Shown here in pieces: positions 23,421-34,420 of a stretch of 64,000 nt of DNA (the first letter of the stretch is position 1; every line of letters begins with the position of its first letter). Below the pieces are notes generated by a model. The model saw only the letters and a program-made list of their open reading frames with translations. It did no database searches and was not told where the DNA came from. Source of the stretch: Cladorhizidae sp. MBARI D1340-BT2 (lineage: Eukaryota; Porifera; Demospongiae; Poecilosclerida; Cladorhizidae); NCBI GenBank assembly GCA_028752905.1, contig JAQNBH010000010.1:28506248-28570247 (forward strand). Reading direction: 5' to 3'. A program made the translations under genes and the position numbers.

Positions 23421-23524
23421 ATTGATGCTGCAAACACATTGGCTCTGAAAACTATCGGCTATGTGGGAATTACCTTTTCTGTAATCTGCATGATCGCTGT
23501 AATTTTCACTCTAACTTTCCTAAA
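23421..23524 (+). CDS. Adhesion GPCR exon: transmembrane helix 1
   Basis: Between CTGCCAG and AA|GTGAGT. Reads TLALKTIGYVGITFSVICM, then IAVIFTLTFL, matching TM1 of adhesion GPCRs (I.YvG...S...L). Starts in phase 0 after the GPS exon and leaves two bases that the next exon completes. Confidence 0.9.
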
Positions 23525-23714
23525 GTGAGTAAACCCACAATGTAACTGGCATTCTCCATGGTATGGGCCAAGAGGTTGGGATATCTGTAACTTCTTAAAT
23601 ATATTATGAGTGCATAGCATGTAGGTATGGTGCATTGGAACTATAATATAGTACTCTAAACATTCTATGACATATGAATTACATATTAGGTCCAGCTGGC
23701 TGTCATCACCTTTT

Positions 23715-23800
23715 TAATTACAGCATTCTCAATATATTTTCTTTTCAACATTTTGGTTGAATGGTCTAGCCTTTATCAGGAATAATAAGATGCTACAACT
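23715..23800. repeat. Palindromic repeat copy 5 (left arm)
   Basis: CATTCTCAATATATTTTC, TTTTCAACATTTTGGTTGAA and GTCTAGCCTTTATCAGGAA, then AATAAGATG. A diverged left arm; the right arm is missing. Confidence 0.6.
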
Positions 23801-24629
23801 GACATCAGGCCAGCCACCACAGGAGGAGAACTGTGATAAATATGGCATGATGTGCCAAGGGAGGGGTAAAGAAAAACACACACACACAATATATATACAA
23901 AATTAACAGCTAGCAAGTAGCTTCCTGTAGAAACTCTGCACGATATATAAATATTTTGTACTCTCCTACTAGTATTGGCTGTTCTCTCCTCATCCCTCAC
24001 TGTCTATGGAAGTGCATCCCATCAATTTTCTATTCATAGTGGTTTTTGCTGACCTCTCTTCATGCCTTGGACTCCCTTGCACTACATCTCTCTGTTATCT
24101 TCTACTATGGGTATTTGACTGCTCTTTCATTATTCCCAGCATATTCTGAAATATCTACTCTGTGAAATATCTGCTATAATATGCTCTCCCTGTGTCTCTG
24201 TTGGTAGCTATTGTACACGCTTCTCATTTTGTCTTTCCATGTTAATTTGTCTTGTGCAATTTAACTTGATGCAGTCCTTCTACTCGACTCCTTATCTTGT
24301 TCAATTATCCTGTTTTTGTTATACCTGTATAGTTCTTGTTCTATGTTGTTTAGTACACAAAGTAGTCATTCTCGAGACACATTCTCCAGCATTCTGCAGT
24401 AATGAACAAAGGTCATACATAAAACCAGGACACACATGCAGACAAAAGGGCAGACAGACTCTCTGGGATACAGTAATCAAGAACAAAGGAATAATTTCAG
24501 ATTGCATGTGCATAAAACCATGACTCACTAATGAACAAATCAACAAGGCATCTTGTTATGTATACAAATTAACAAATAAAAGAAAATAACTATAGGTAAA
24601 TTATATATTTACACTAATAGTTACTACTA

Positions 24630-24785
24630 TAATGACCTTCTCAATAATCAACTTATCAGGAAAAAATGAAGACCAGAGCACTTAGTTGAAACATTAAGAG
24701 ATTAAATTTCAAGTTGATTATTGAAAAGGTATTTATTTTTGTTATGTCAGCCGAAAGTTCGTTGAGAATTTACTATATTAACAGG
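24630..24785. repeat. Palindromic repeat copy 6 (both ends, partly deleted)
   Basis: ACCTTCTCAATAATCAACTT joins TATCAGGAAAAAATGAAG and then the right arm: GAGCACTTAGTTGAAACATT, AGAGATTAAATTTCAAGTTG, ATTATTGAAAAGG. The family right flank TTTTTGTTATGTCAGC follows, ending TTCGTTGAGAA. Confidence 0.65.
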
Positions 24786-25629
24786 TCACTTAATATTTAA
24801 ATAAATATATTTAATCAAAATTATAATTTTTGTAATGATAAGTGATTAATAAATAATAAATCCAAACCAACAAACAAATACACCTAATAATTAGACCCTG
24901 CCAACCAACAGCCAGATAACTATTTAACTGCTCGCAATGAAATCCTAGGTTGCCTCTTTCACTAGAAGTTCCTTCTGTGCCTTGTCCTGGTCTTTTTAAA
25001 TTTTCGGTTTAGAAATAGGTAAGGGTATGACTTGAGTTAAGATTAAAATAGGGATATAACCAACTCACCATCACAAATGCTACATTGTAGCAACTTTTCT
25101 CAGAGATTCCTCCTTATTACAGCTGTATATAGATCTTAATAGATAACTAAACTTATTGACTCATAATTGTAGCTTTTTTAAACATGAATGGCATTTTAAA
25201 TGATTTTTTGTGTTTTTATATTGAAAACTATTTCAATATGAGGAATTCGCCTTCATTCTTCTGCAGCATTAAGATAATTAACAATAAATAAAATTATTAA
25301 GCACATTACTCAATTAAATACTGCAATCTGTTGTTCAACTGATGTATCATAACCACAAGAAAAGAGCTTGAACCTGTTCATGTCTAGGATAGTGACATGA
25401 TATAGAAAAAGTTATGCCCTTCAACCATTACTTCACATTGCTGATGCATTCATGCATAACACAGAAATTGCAGTAACTGTACTGCTATTAAGACCCAGGA
25501 TGTAATATGCATTTATATATAAAATTATAGCATTTCAAAACAATATCAGATATTCCATGGTGTTAGAATTACCATAATTGATCCAGTTTAGAGAAAGATA
25601 CACCCATGTTACTTATCATCCCTCTGCAG

Positions 25630-25732
25630 GGCACTATGGGGCATGCGGACATATATCCATATCAATTTGTGTGTCTGCCTGATCATATCTCAAGTTATCT
25701 TCATTTCTGCTATTGACAAAACTTCAATAAAG
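25630..25732 (+). CDS. Adhesion GPCR exon: transmembrane helix 2
   Basis: Between CTCTGCAG and AAG|GTCATT. Reads KALWGMRTYIHINLCVCLII, then SQVIFISAID, fitting ICL1-TM2 (R..IH.NLC..L....IF). Phases match both neighbours. Confidence 0.9.
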
Positions 25733-25962
25733 GTCATTATAAGACATTATTTATCAGTTTCCAACTTGTATAAGTGTATTGCATATATTTCAGGTATTTC
25801 AGTGGTTTCTTATCAGTTCCATGCAATAAATTGGTATTAGTGTTCAATTAATGTATATATACTACACACCTGATGTCTGTTTATATACCCATATGCCTAG
25901 TGGCAAGGATATCCGGGATCAGCTATATATATCCCCACTATTCTATACCTTTTGTGTTGAAT

Positions 25963-26436
25963 TGGGGATAGCCAGGTTACTAGGGATATTCCACAGATTG
26001 TCTGTATGAACAACTTGTTATAGAATCATCTGCAGATTGTTTAACAGAGGAGATATGGGGTCTACTATATTCAGTCGAATAGAAGTTGTAACTTCAACTA
26101 ATTATTTGCTATAGGTTGTGACTACACAGCCACACATGTTCTGTCGGTATAACATCTCACTGAAAAAAGTGAAAAAGATAGCCTTTTTCCTCTTATCAGC
26201 TGTATCAAAGGGTACCCTTTGATTCAGCAGATAAAAGGTAAAGGGTAAAAATATTTATTTAATATCCTGAGCAAGTGTGATACCATCGCAATGTCACAGT
26301 TATATCATAGACATAACTAGAGCTTACATGTACATTGTCCAGTGCCAACTCATCACAGGCACATTAGCTATGAAGCCATATCAGTATGATCTGAGAATAT
26401 CCCTAGTAACTTGGCCATTCTATACATTCCCAGAAT
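25963..26436. repeat. MITE-like inverted-repeat element with internal hairpin
   Basis: The left end GGTTACTAGGGATATTCC (with GGGGATAGCCA before it) is inverted at the right end: GAATATCCCTAGTAACTTGG, then CCATTCTATA. Inside, around 26190-26240, CTTATCAGCTGTATCAAAGG, GTACCCTTTGATTCAGCAG and ATAAAAGG form a strong hairpin. Non-coding, in an intron. Exact ends uncertain. Confidence 0.55.
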
Positions 26437-26815
26437 TATATATAACATGACAGCAAATTTTATCCATGGGTGGCAAATTTGCAAGTCTGCCATAAGCCTT
26501 TGATTTAGTCCAAAGACTAGTGGATTTTCATAGTCACACTTCTTTTAGTAGATATAATAGATACTATATGCATGGCTCCTGGAAAATTGTGTTGAATATT
26601 ATATATTTTGCTTTTTGCATTTTTTGTTTCACTTGATATTAACTTCAAATTAGAAGTTCAAAATTAGTAGTTGTGCCTTTTGTTCTGATAATTAATGCTA
26701 ACTGCCAATCCCATTTAACTATTTGTTGCTTTTTTTAATTTGTTACCTGGAGTTCTGTTTTTTTTGGTATAAAATTTATGTTCTTTATTATTTTTTTACT
26801 TTTTATTGCATGTAG

Positions 26816-27075
26816 GAGATGTGTCAAGCGATAGCCATTGTACTCCATTACTTTTTCCTCACGACTTTCATGTGGATGTTGATGGAAGGTGTTTTCTTAT
26901 ATGTAATGCTGGTACAAGTGTTTATCAAGCGTAAATATCTCTACATGGTTTGTTTCACCGTGGTGAGCTATGGGTTGCCAGCCCTCTACGTATTTTGTGT
27001 GGCATTGCCGTTAGGTCTCACAATCAAGGATGAGCAGGGACTTCCTCAGTATGGAAGCTCCAAAACAACTAAAGT
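26816..27075 (+). CDS. Adhesion GPCR exon: transmembrane helices 3 and 4
   Basis: Between GCATGTAG and AAAGT|GTGAGT. Reads MCQAIAIVLHYFFLTTFMWM, then LMEGVFLYVMLVQVF for TM3. The Cys that pairs with ECL2 and the W-M-L-E-G...LY pattern are present. TM4 is VCFTVVSYGLPALYVFCVAL. The exon ends with two bases (GT) completed by the next exon. The donor lies only 15 bp before a piggyBac-derived insertion. Confidence 0.92.
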
Positions 27076-27090
27076 GTGAGTGGTAGTAAC

Positions 27091-28555
27091 TTAACTCTTA
27101 CACTGCGTTTGTCACGGCGTTTGTGACACAACAATCCACCCCACGTATGCGTGTGTCACAGCATCCGTGACAAGCAATTTACCGCTGGCAGTGCGTGTGT
27201 CACAGCATCTGTGACATGATATTTCTTGTTGCATAGCTCCGTGGATTGTCTGTTTTATAGTCTGTACTTACTAGGTAAGGTTGATAGGTTTATAATCAAA
27301 CTTGGGAATGCATCACCATCTCCATGAATAACATAAAAATTTAAAAAAACAGGCGTTTTATTTCGTGGTTCATTGCCAGTGTGTATTTTTATCCCAAACA
27401 AACACAAATATGGATCTGCAGGCAGTATTGGAGGCTCTTTCTGATATTGAGAATGACTTTGAAAGTGACAGTGAACTGGATGATGTGGAAGAAATGAACT
27501 AGATGATATTGGAAGAAGATGAACTATATGATGTGGAAGAATGGCCGGCCCCTGAAGAAATGGAAGATGCTAATGGCAGCAGTAGTGTAGATGAGACTGA
27601 TGGGGAAATGGAAGTGGAAACTGGCCATACGAGTGGAAATTCTTCAAGTGGGCTTGTCAGGTGCAAAGAAGTTGACAACATTATGAGCCCCACCGAGCGT
27701 AGAAACTCCTGGTTCAAATTTGCCAGATGATGATGTTGAGCCCAAGGATATTTCTTCACCTGTTCTTTGCAGACGAGGTTTTTGACCTAGTAGTGCGTGA
27801 AACAAATATAATACACAAATTCTGATCGTAAACAGGCCACTTACGGTTCGCTCAGGCTCAGTGTACTACTGTCAGACTTGCTCTGACCACCCACCTCTAC
27901 ATCCAGAAGAGTGCTTCAAAGAGTACCACACAGCCAAGATCCTGTAGAAACCAAGAGCAACACAGTGAACTCATGACTATATTGTTATTCAATGACTATA
28001 TTGTTATTCAATTATCTTCTTATAAAACATTGTACTTGATCTAGCAAGGTATTCAAATGGATTTTTGCTGCTGACAATCTTGTTCTAGCTAGATAGCTAT
28101 ATATCCATGTAAGTTTTAGTACACAATGTAACAAAAATAGCTCCCACCAACCTAAATTGCCAATCCTATAGCTACCACACAGCATACAGACAAATCTAGC
28201 ATACTTTGCATAGTCTAAGCAGCCGACTAACATACAAAAATAGCGTAGAAGCTACCATGACTAGTTTCTAAACAAAGGTATAACAATAGCTTCAATACGA
28301 TGGGTTTTTTTAACTGGCTATCGAATACTTACAGTTTGCTGAGATAACCAATGTTTCCTGGACCTGTCTCTGTTGTTTGGTCAATTTTGGAGTAGTAAAT
28401 ATGCCGTAGGAGCAACTAACAACAGACCGTTTCTTCCCCATGCGATCGCACAAGGTTTTTTAAAAAAATGTCGCACCCAGACAATTGCTTCCGGTTTGAG
28501 TATAACGCACGTACGATTATTGTGACATTTTCAATTGACGCCGCGTAAGTGTTAA
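27091..28555 (+). mobile_element. Internally deleted piggyBac relic with TTAA duplication
   Basis: TTAA at 27091-27094 and 28552-28555 flanks imperfect terminal inverted repeats (left CTCTTACACTGCG, right end in reverse CACTTACGCGGCG). Near the left end three subterminal palindromic boxes of the form GTCAC(A/G)GC(A/G)T(T/C)(T/C)GTGAC recur (about 27111, 27156, 27199). They are plausible transposase binding sites. The body keeps the acidic N-terminus and the last zinc-binding end of a transposase but lacks the catalytic core. Confidence 0.8.
27410..27959 (+). pseudogene. piggyBac transposase remnant (N- and C-terminal pieces, catalytic core lost)
   Basis: An ATG at 27410 opens an acidic N-terminus (MDLQAVLEALSDIENDFESD) with an in-frame TAG at 27500-27502. 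The same frame continues to 27730. A short DEVFDLVVRETN piece near 27765-27805 corresponds to the start of the transposase domain. The final segment near 27841-27945 reads VYYCQTCSDHPPLHPEECF and ends KEYHTA, the cysteine-rich C-terminal end of piggyBac transposases. Everything between, including the DDD catalytic residues, is deleted. Confidence 0.75.
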
Positions 28556-28740
28556 GAGACTATTATTATAATAATTATATATGATATTGTTCTATATTTA
28601 TTGCTAGTGAACTTGTTTGCTCTGATATGAAAAATAATAATCCTAGAAAACTAAATATTTAGAAGAGTAGCTGTAATTATAGTAATAAGATTACTAGAAT
28701 GATATTTTTGATTGATAGGCACAGATTTTGATAATAGTTA

Positions 28741-29175
28741 AAATATCCCTTATTAACTAGTAGAGTGCAACCTAACTAATCCGAAAATGCCTGTACCTAG
28801 GGGTGTTCAAATTGGTGAATTTATTTGGATTTTACTCAAACCGTATAATTTTAGTGTAGTTGTAATAATTTATACAGCACTATATGTGCACATCTAACTA
28901 CAGTATTTTACAACAGTGAAATATTCAGTTAGTGTTTTCTAAGTAATAGTATACTGTAGGCTGGGTTTTAAACAGTGTACAAAATTTAAGCTATATTATT
29001 TACTTGTACACATCACAAAATTTGTGTATGCACCACAAACAGCTCTTTGTATACAAACCTATTTGGTAGAAGTACTAGGAACTGAAAAGCTTATGTATAT
29101 TAATGACTAATCTCCATTTGGATTAGTGAGGTTTCAGATTAGCGTTGTTCAGATTAGCGAAGTTTCACTATACTG
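28741..29175. repeat. Possible MITE with diverged inverted ends
   Basis: The left end near 28768 (GCAACCTAACTAATCCGAAAA) and the inverted right end near 29120-29165 (GATTAGCGAAGTTTCACTAT) share an AACYT(A/C)(A/G)CTAATC(C/T)GAA core. The interior is AT-rich and non-coding. Divergence makes the ends uncertain. Confidence 0.4.
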
Positions 29176-29516
29176 TGATGGTGAAGACATAAATATATAT
29201 ATTATTGTCTCTCTTCTCTTTTTTGTCCTTGCAATACCGGGCACCTCTGCTAATTTTGCAGGAGTGCTCAGTATTGCCAGCCTTCCAAAAGGGAAGAGAT
29301 CCTACATTAACTGACTATTAAGTAGATTCTGTCATGTGTACCCAGTAGCTTGTTTACCTAAGAATCAAGGCCAAGATATCAAGTAGCTGGGTGGTCCTAC
29401 AAGAAGAGCTTAGGCACCAAGAAGATGGAAACCTACTATGTAGGATCTTAGCACATGTAAATCTGCTCCCTAGGCACCGAGAATTGGGACTCCTCATTAA
29501 GCAAAGTTTAGACATC

Positions 29517-29665
29517 TTACAATAACCTTCTCAATAATCAAATTGAAATTGTATTCTCTCGACTTTTCGACTAGATGCTCTAGCTTTCATCAGGAATAAT
29601 GAGATGGTAAGACTCATGTGAGCCTGCTATATACCAGTAGCTAGCTATCCACTGCCTTATTGAAA
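29517..29665. repeat. Palindromic repeat copy 7 (left arm plus long-form extension)
   Basis: AACCTTCTCAATAATCAAAT, GTATTCTCTCGACTTTTCGAC, TAGATGCTCTAGCTTTCATC and AGGAATAATGAGATGG, followed by ACTCATGTGAGCC and ATATACCAGTAGCTAGCTAT. The extension is the same as at 12.65 kb. Confidence 0.75.
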
Positions 29666-30201
29666 AAAACAATAACTAAAAAAAAGGAGAACCAATAATT
29701 ATGATGATGCTGTCTTCATTACATTTCGTTATTTCAGCAACTGTGGTGTTTTTCTAAAATATAGGAATAGCAGTTTCCTCAATAGCAAACTATTTATTAG
29801 GCCAACACTAATGTAGCTAGAGAAATTTGTTGGTAATAGTGGCAGATTGTGTGCTATTATTGGGAATACAAAATATGCAAGTACACATATATACTATTTG
29901 TGTGCTATCGTAGGAAACATAAAAAATGCATGCTATTGTCAGGAACATGATAAATGCATCTGCAAGTAATTCCCTAAACAAAAGTGCCAACTTGGCATCT
30001 TTGTGCTGTGCCATTTCATTCTATGAGCTCAAATCTGACATTCCAATGACCTTCCAGCCAAAAAAGCCCTAACCAAGGCTCATCCTGGAATACAAGTCAA
30101 AACTACATCTGTATATAATATTTGATTGTAATAAAAAATATTTGAAGTGTTGTTTTATTAACTTCTGGTCATTGATATGCTGTTGTTGTTTATGTTAACA
30201 G

Positions 30202-30268
30202 ATGCTGGCTTCGTTACGACAAAAATTTCAACTGGGCCTTCATATCTCCTGTCATTGTCATTATTATC
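30202..30268 (+). CDS. Adhesion GPCR exon: ECL2 and start of transmembrane helix 5
   Basis: Between GTTAACAG and ATC|GTATGT. Reads VCWLRYDKNFNWAFISPVIV with the family CWL...W.F..P signature of ECL2/TM5. The Cys is the conserved disulphide partner of TM3. Phases match both neighbours. Confidence 0.92.
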
Positions 30269-32001
30269 GTATGTACATAAAGGGATACATAAGTATAATA
30301 CTTTAAGAACAAGACAAAAATATTCACATAAAAACCAAAATAAATATATTGGAATTGACTTTGCAAATAATTGAGACAAGAATTTACAAATATAGACAAT
30401 GTTAATAAAATTCTTTACCTTTTAAAATTATGACAACCATAATTATGTGATTCACAATTTCTAAAGTGGTATAATATTTGCGTTCACTATTTTAGAAAGT
30501 AAAAATTCATCTATGAATATCTTGAGTGACATTGTTTTAAGAGGCTACTTCACTATAAAAATAGAAACAAGACAGAAATATTCTTGATAGAGAAACCAAA
30601 AAAGAAGTGAAACAAGAATTTACTAATGTAGTCAAAAACATTTACATATCCCTTTATATAATAATAAATACCAAAAGCCCTTTTTTAAATATTTAATTAA
30701 TAATATTATTAATAGATAAAGACACCTGCAAATATTAATTGATTACATTGGTAAATGCTTGTTTTTTTACTGGTATAATTTATATTATTGTTCTTAAATA
30801 AAACATTTTTGTCCTGTATTATGGCTATGTGGGAACATTTATATTGGATCAACATCTCACTTGGATGAGGTAGTGTATCCAAATGGAGAATTCACAATGA
30901 TAAGTGTGTGCAATAACACTATCAATGTGTGGACATGGATATGGCTTCTGATAGTCTATGCTCATGTGTCTCAGATCACTTTTGTGCATATAATAATTAC
31001 TTTGGCGGCATCACATGGATAAGTAAAGGAATTAAAGAGTGCATCATGGCAAAGTTTCATATTATGTCACAAGAGACTATTTCTATGTTAATTATTCTGT
31101 GTCATGGATATAGAGTCATGGATATATACTTGAAAACTTGAAGGATGAGTCCATAAGAGGAGCATAATGAGTCACCTGAGGAAGAATATAAGGGTCAATT
31201 GTCAAATAGAATTCATTAGCCCAACCCATTTATTTACTGCATATTTTTTTCATGAGACTAGGAAGTGATTAATACGTTTGTCAATGGTAATTTTTGGGGA
31301 AAAAGTTGTGCTTCCTTCAGAGAAACTCAGTACGCCTCCCTATTCATTATCCAGTGGTAGTATGAGGAAGAGAATCTTGGTTTCTGTTTTGGTAAACAGA
31401 AGCAGCACTAGTTGAAGTAGGGCCATGTCAAGTACATCTCCCTTCTCCATTATGAATGCTGAAGATGTACAAGGCCATCACTGGTGCAGCTTCCTCCTAA
31501 AGGTCTAGGGATAGGGGTATATAGCTCAGCTCATTCCTCATCAAAGATCACTAGAGGCACATGACAAGCACTATTGCAGCTCAATTTTACACCAGTGGTA
31601 CTTAAAGCTGTAGGCAAGGCACTTCTGGTGATCACAACAGTCTTTGTTGGTGTCTAGTGTGAAACACTGCATTTGTTTTACCAGCTTAATAACAGTGCTG
31701 ACTGCTGAGACAAAGCCAAAAAAAAGTTGAAAAGGTGGGATAAAACAGATGCAGCAAGCTGCAAGCACTGACTGAAACATGTTCCCATGCAAACTGCATA
31801 TTCTCATGCATTGTAAAGTTCCACACTCTGGGGTGAACCCTGTGTATGGTATAGATTAATTTAAAATCAACAGCCAATATACATTTCAATTCATAATGAA
31901 ATTGTCATATTTTATTCTTGTGTTTTTTATAATGTTGTTGTTGTTGTTATTTATGTTACCGTTATCAATGTTGTGGGTATGCTTGCATGTTATGTGTGCA
32001 G
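30269..32001. other. Receptor intron, nothing recognised
   Basis: AT-rich intron with no conserved protein motif on either strand. Small open frames here have no recognisable domain. Confidence 0.6.
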
Positions 32002-32090
32002 ATAAATATTGGATTCTTCATTATGGCAATAACTATCATGTGGAAACACAATAAGCGAAGTACAGACAAGTCCATATTGAAAAATACAAG
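32002..32090 (+). CDS. Adhesion GPCR exon: transmembrane helix 5 and ICL3
   Basis: Between GTGTGCAG and AG|GTAAAT. Reads INIGFFIMAITIMWKHNKRS, then TDKSILKNT. It continues TM5 from the previous exon and gives a basic third intracellular loop, the usual G-protein contact region. Confidence 0.9.
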
Positions 32091-32169
32091 GTAAATAACC
32101 CCTCCCACCTCCATCTAAAAATAGCAACAAATACAACTGTAATAAATTATAAAACTTCATTTTTGCTAG

Positions 32170-32296
32170 TCACTGGCTGAAGACAGCTATATCTCTACTG
32201 GTTGTCATGGGAATAACATGGATTATTGGGATCCTGGTCTTTGATGAGGCCCTAATCTTTGTGGCTTACATCTTCACCATAGTAACTGCCTTCCAG
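32170..32296 (+). CDS. Adhesion GPCR exon: transmembrane helix 6 and ECL3
   Basis: Between TTTGCTAG and CAG|GTACTG. Reads SHWLKTAISLLVVMGITWII, then IFVAYIFTIVTAFQ. It holds the GxTW motif of TM6 and the '(Y/F)-I-F-T-I...QG' lead into TM7. Phase 1 entry completes the Ser codon left by the previous exon. Confidence 0.92.
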
Positions 32297-33064
32297 GTAC
32301 TGTTCATGTATATTCTAACCTGTCTAGATATATAAAGCTAGAAGGTATGATATCTCTGTTCTTGTAAACTGCACTCTTTATGTTACACTGTTGTAAAGAG
32401 CAAGAAAATGTCAGATATTCAAGTTATAAAACCAAAAAAAGGTGAAATCCCACTAAAGTCGTAGCTGAGTTTGCTAGGAAGACTAGGCTTACTACAATTG
32501 ATAATGACTTACCTCTGATAATGTCAAACCATAGCTGTAAAATTTAGAGTTACAATTCTGTTATTGCCATCCTCACTCTCTACTTGTAAAAAGTGAAGCT
32601 TCATAACAAAGTTGGGATGGAGCTACAACTGGCTACATTATTGTACTCTATCAGAGCATCTTGATAAGGCCCCTGCTGAGCAAAAACTTTTGACAAAATT
32701 GCAACTGTACCGAAAAGGCACTTAAAACTAACATGAGTCTGCTGAGAAATTAAACTTTCATAAATAAAATCAAGCTAAAGGAGAGACAAGAAGCAGTACT
32801 TTGCAAACTTGCCACTTTTGAAACTTCGGCGACAACTTGAAGAAGGAACTCCATGATCAGGTTGTTGTGGCCTACACAATGAGTAACTGCAATGGAGACT
32901 GTTGACCGAAGTGGATATAACATACAATGTTTATTAAACCCCCAAACCATTAATATACAAAGTTCCATACCCCCACCACTTAGCTAGCCAACAGACTGTT
33001 ACCACTGTGGTTACAAACACAAGCCCTCTGACTACAATGAAATAATGAAAGCCAAAGCCTCTAG

Positions 33065-33118
33065 TCAGAACTTCGAGAGAATACAATTTCAAGTTGATTA
33101 TTAGTAGGTTATTGTAAA
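33065..33118. repeat. Palindromic repeat copy 8 (right arm only)
   Basis: CGAGAGAATACAATTTCAAG, TTGATTATTAGTAGG. Right arm fragment without the stem II part. Confidence 0.6.
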
Positions 33119-33369
33119 AGCAAGCGACTATATATATATATAAGCATGTCACTTTAGTAATTAACATGGCTTAAATTAACATCTGCTATATTTCGTTAGT
33201 CTCAAGCTATCCTGTTAAACACATATCTAGGCCTTGAAAATGCCATCGCAGATGCCAGGCTGGTTCTAATAATACAACAACGAGGTATAGTATGAGCTGA
33301 CTTGTGTAGTGTACCAAACATAGAAATAGTTAGACAATAGAATGATCTGCTTGTGGATTTTCTGCTAAT

Positions 33370-33817
33370 TACCGTATTTGCCGGAGTATAAGTCGCACCG
33401 GAATATAAGTCGCACCCCCCAAAGTTGGCCATCATTTTGAAAATCTATAATAGTTGGAGTATAGGTCGCATGCGCAATGACAATAGGTAAAGTTTCGAAT
33501 ACCACTCCTTCCTTCCTTTAGGCAGCGTTGTCAAAACACTCTTCTTCTTTCTCCAGTTCCTGACCGATTTTTCACTGACTCTATACTCTCTTTCCGCTGC
33601 TCTGTTTCCGAACTTCTCTGCATACCCAACTACTTTGAGCTTAAAGCCAGCAGTGTAACTCATTCGCTTCCCAGACATTTTATCGACACACGTACCACTA
33701 GAGACCCCGCCCAGTTGTTTAAGGAAAAGCGGCATGTTCGGATTATAAGTCGCACCCCTCAATTGGAGAAGAAGATTTGGAGCTACTACTGCGACTTATA
33801 CTCCGGCAAATACGGTA
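33370..33817 (-). mobile_element. pogo/Tigger-like DNA transposon remnant with TA-flanked inverted repeats
   Basis: Left ACCGTATTTGCCGGAGTATA continues AGTCGCA; the right end is its inverted copy (ACTGCGACTTATACTCCGGC continuing AAATACGGTA). TA borders both ends, as expected of Tc1/mariner/pogo insertions. The motif ATAAGTCGCACC recurs subterminally. The interior keeps only the start of a transposase on the - strand. The size of about 450 bp indicates internal deletion. Confidence 0.8.
33445..33762 (-). pseudogene. Tigger/pogo transposase N-terminal fragment
   Basis: A 105-residue frame in which, from the internal Met near residue 29, MSGKRMSYTAGFKLKVVGYA, then GNRAAEREYRVSEKSVRNWR resembles the helix-turn-helix DNA-binding start of pogo/Tigger transposases (CENP-B-like family). 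The frame then leaves the similarity. The DDE domain is absent, so it is non-functional. Confidence 0.7.
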
Positions 33818-33900
33818 GTAACAAACTGTACAAAAACAAACAAACACACAAAAAGAAACAAGAACAAAATTCTCAATTAACTCCCACTTCACATAATAAC

Positions 33901-34066
33901 ATTACAATAATGTTCTCAATATCAATTTGAATTTGTATTCGCTCAACATTTCGACTAGAAGGTTCTAGCCTTGATCAGGAATATTATTCCTAATGAAGGC
34001 TAGAGCATCTAGTTGAAACATCAGGAGAATACAATTTCATGTTGATTATTGAAAAGGCTAGATAAG
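33901..34066. repeat. Palindromic repeat copy 9 (most complete hairpin)
   Basis: Left arm GTTCTCAATATCAATTTGAA, TTGTATTCGCTCAACATTTC, GACTAGAAGGTTCTAGCC, TTGATCAGGAAT; centre ATTATTCC; right arm TAATGAAGGCTAGAGCATCT, AGTTGAAACATCAGGAGAAT, ACAATTTCATGTTGATTATT, GAAAAGG. The two halves are near-perfect inverted copies over about 75 bp each. Confidence 0.85.
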
Positions 34067-34261
34067 AAAAAGATAATAAAAAACCTTATTGGATTGACTG
34101 GTCTAAATAGAAAGGAAACCAGAATGTTCCAATCTAGATTAGAAGATACTTTACCAATCATTATAATTATACAATATTATACATCTTTTAAAAGACTGTA
34201 TAACTATTAATTTAAAATAGAAGAGGTCATCTAGCTGGTTGTTCTCTACATGAATACATTA

Positions 34262-34420
34262 AAACTACCTTCTCAATAATCAGTTGAATCAATCGATGTT
34301 TTCGACCAGATGCTCCTTTATCAGGAATAATTTATTCCTGGAGCATTTTGTTGAAACGTAGAGTAAATAAAATTTGAATTGATTTTAATGTTATTAAGTC
34401 AACTGAGAGTACATTGTGAG
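34262..34420. repeat. Palindromic repeat copy 10 (both arms)
   Basis: ACCTTCTCAATAATCAGTTG, TCGATGTTTTCGACCAGATG, CTCCTTTATCAGGAATAA; then TTTATTCCTGGAGCATTTTG, TTGAAACGTAGAGTAAATAA, then the right flank TTTTAATGTTATTAAGTCAA, CTGAGAGTACATTG. Confidence 0.75.

Noticed and set aside
26161..26240. Hairpin around 26.2 kb as a microRNA precursor
   Set aside because: It lies inside an inverted-repeat element with matching outer ends, so a transposon origin explains it. Small RNA data would be needed.
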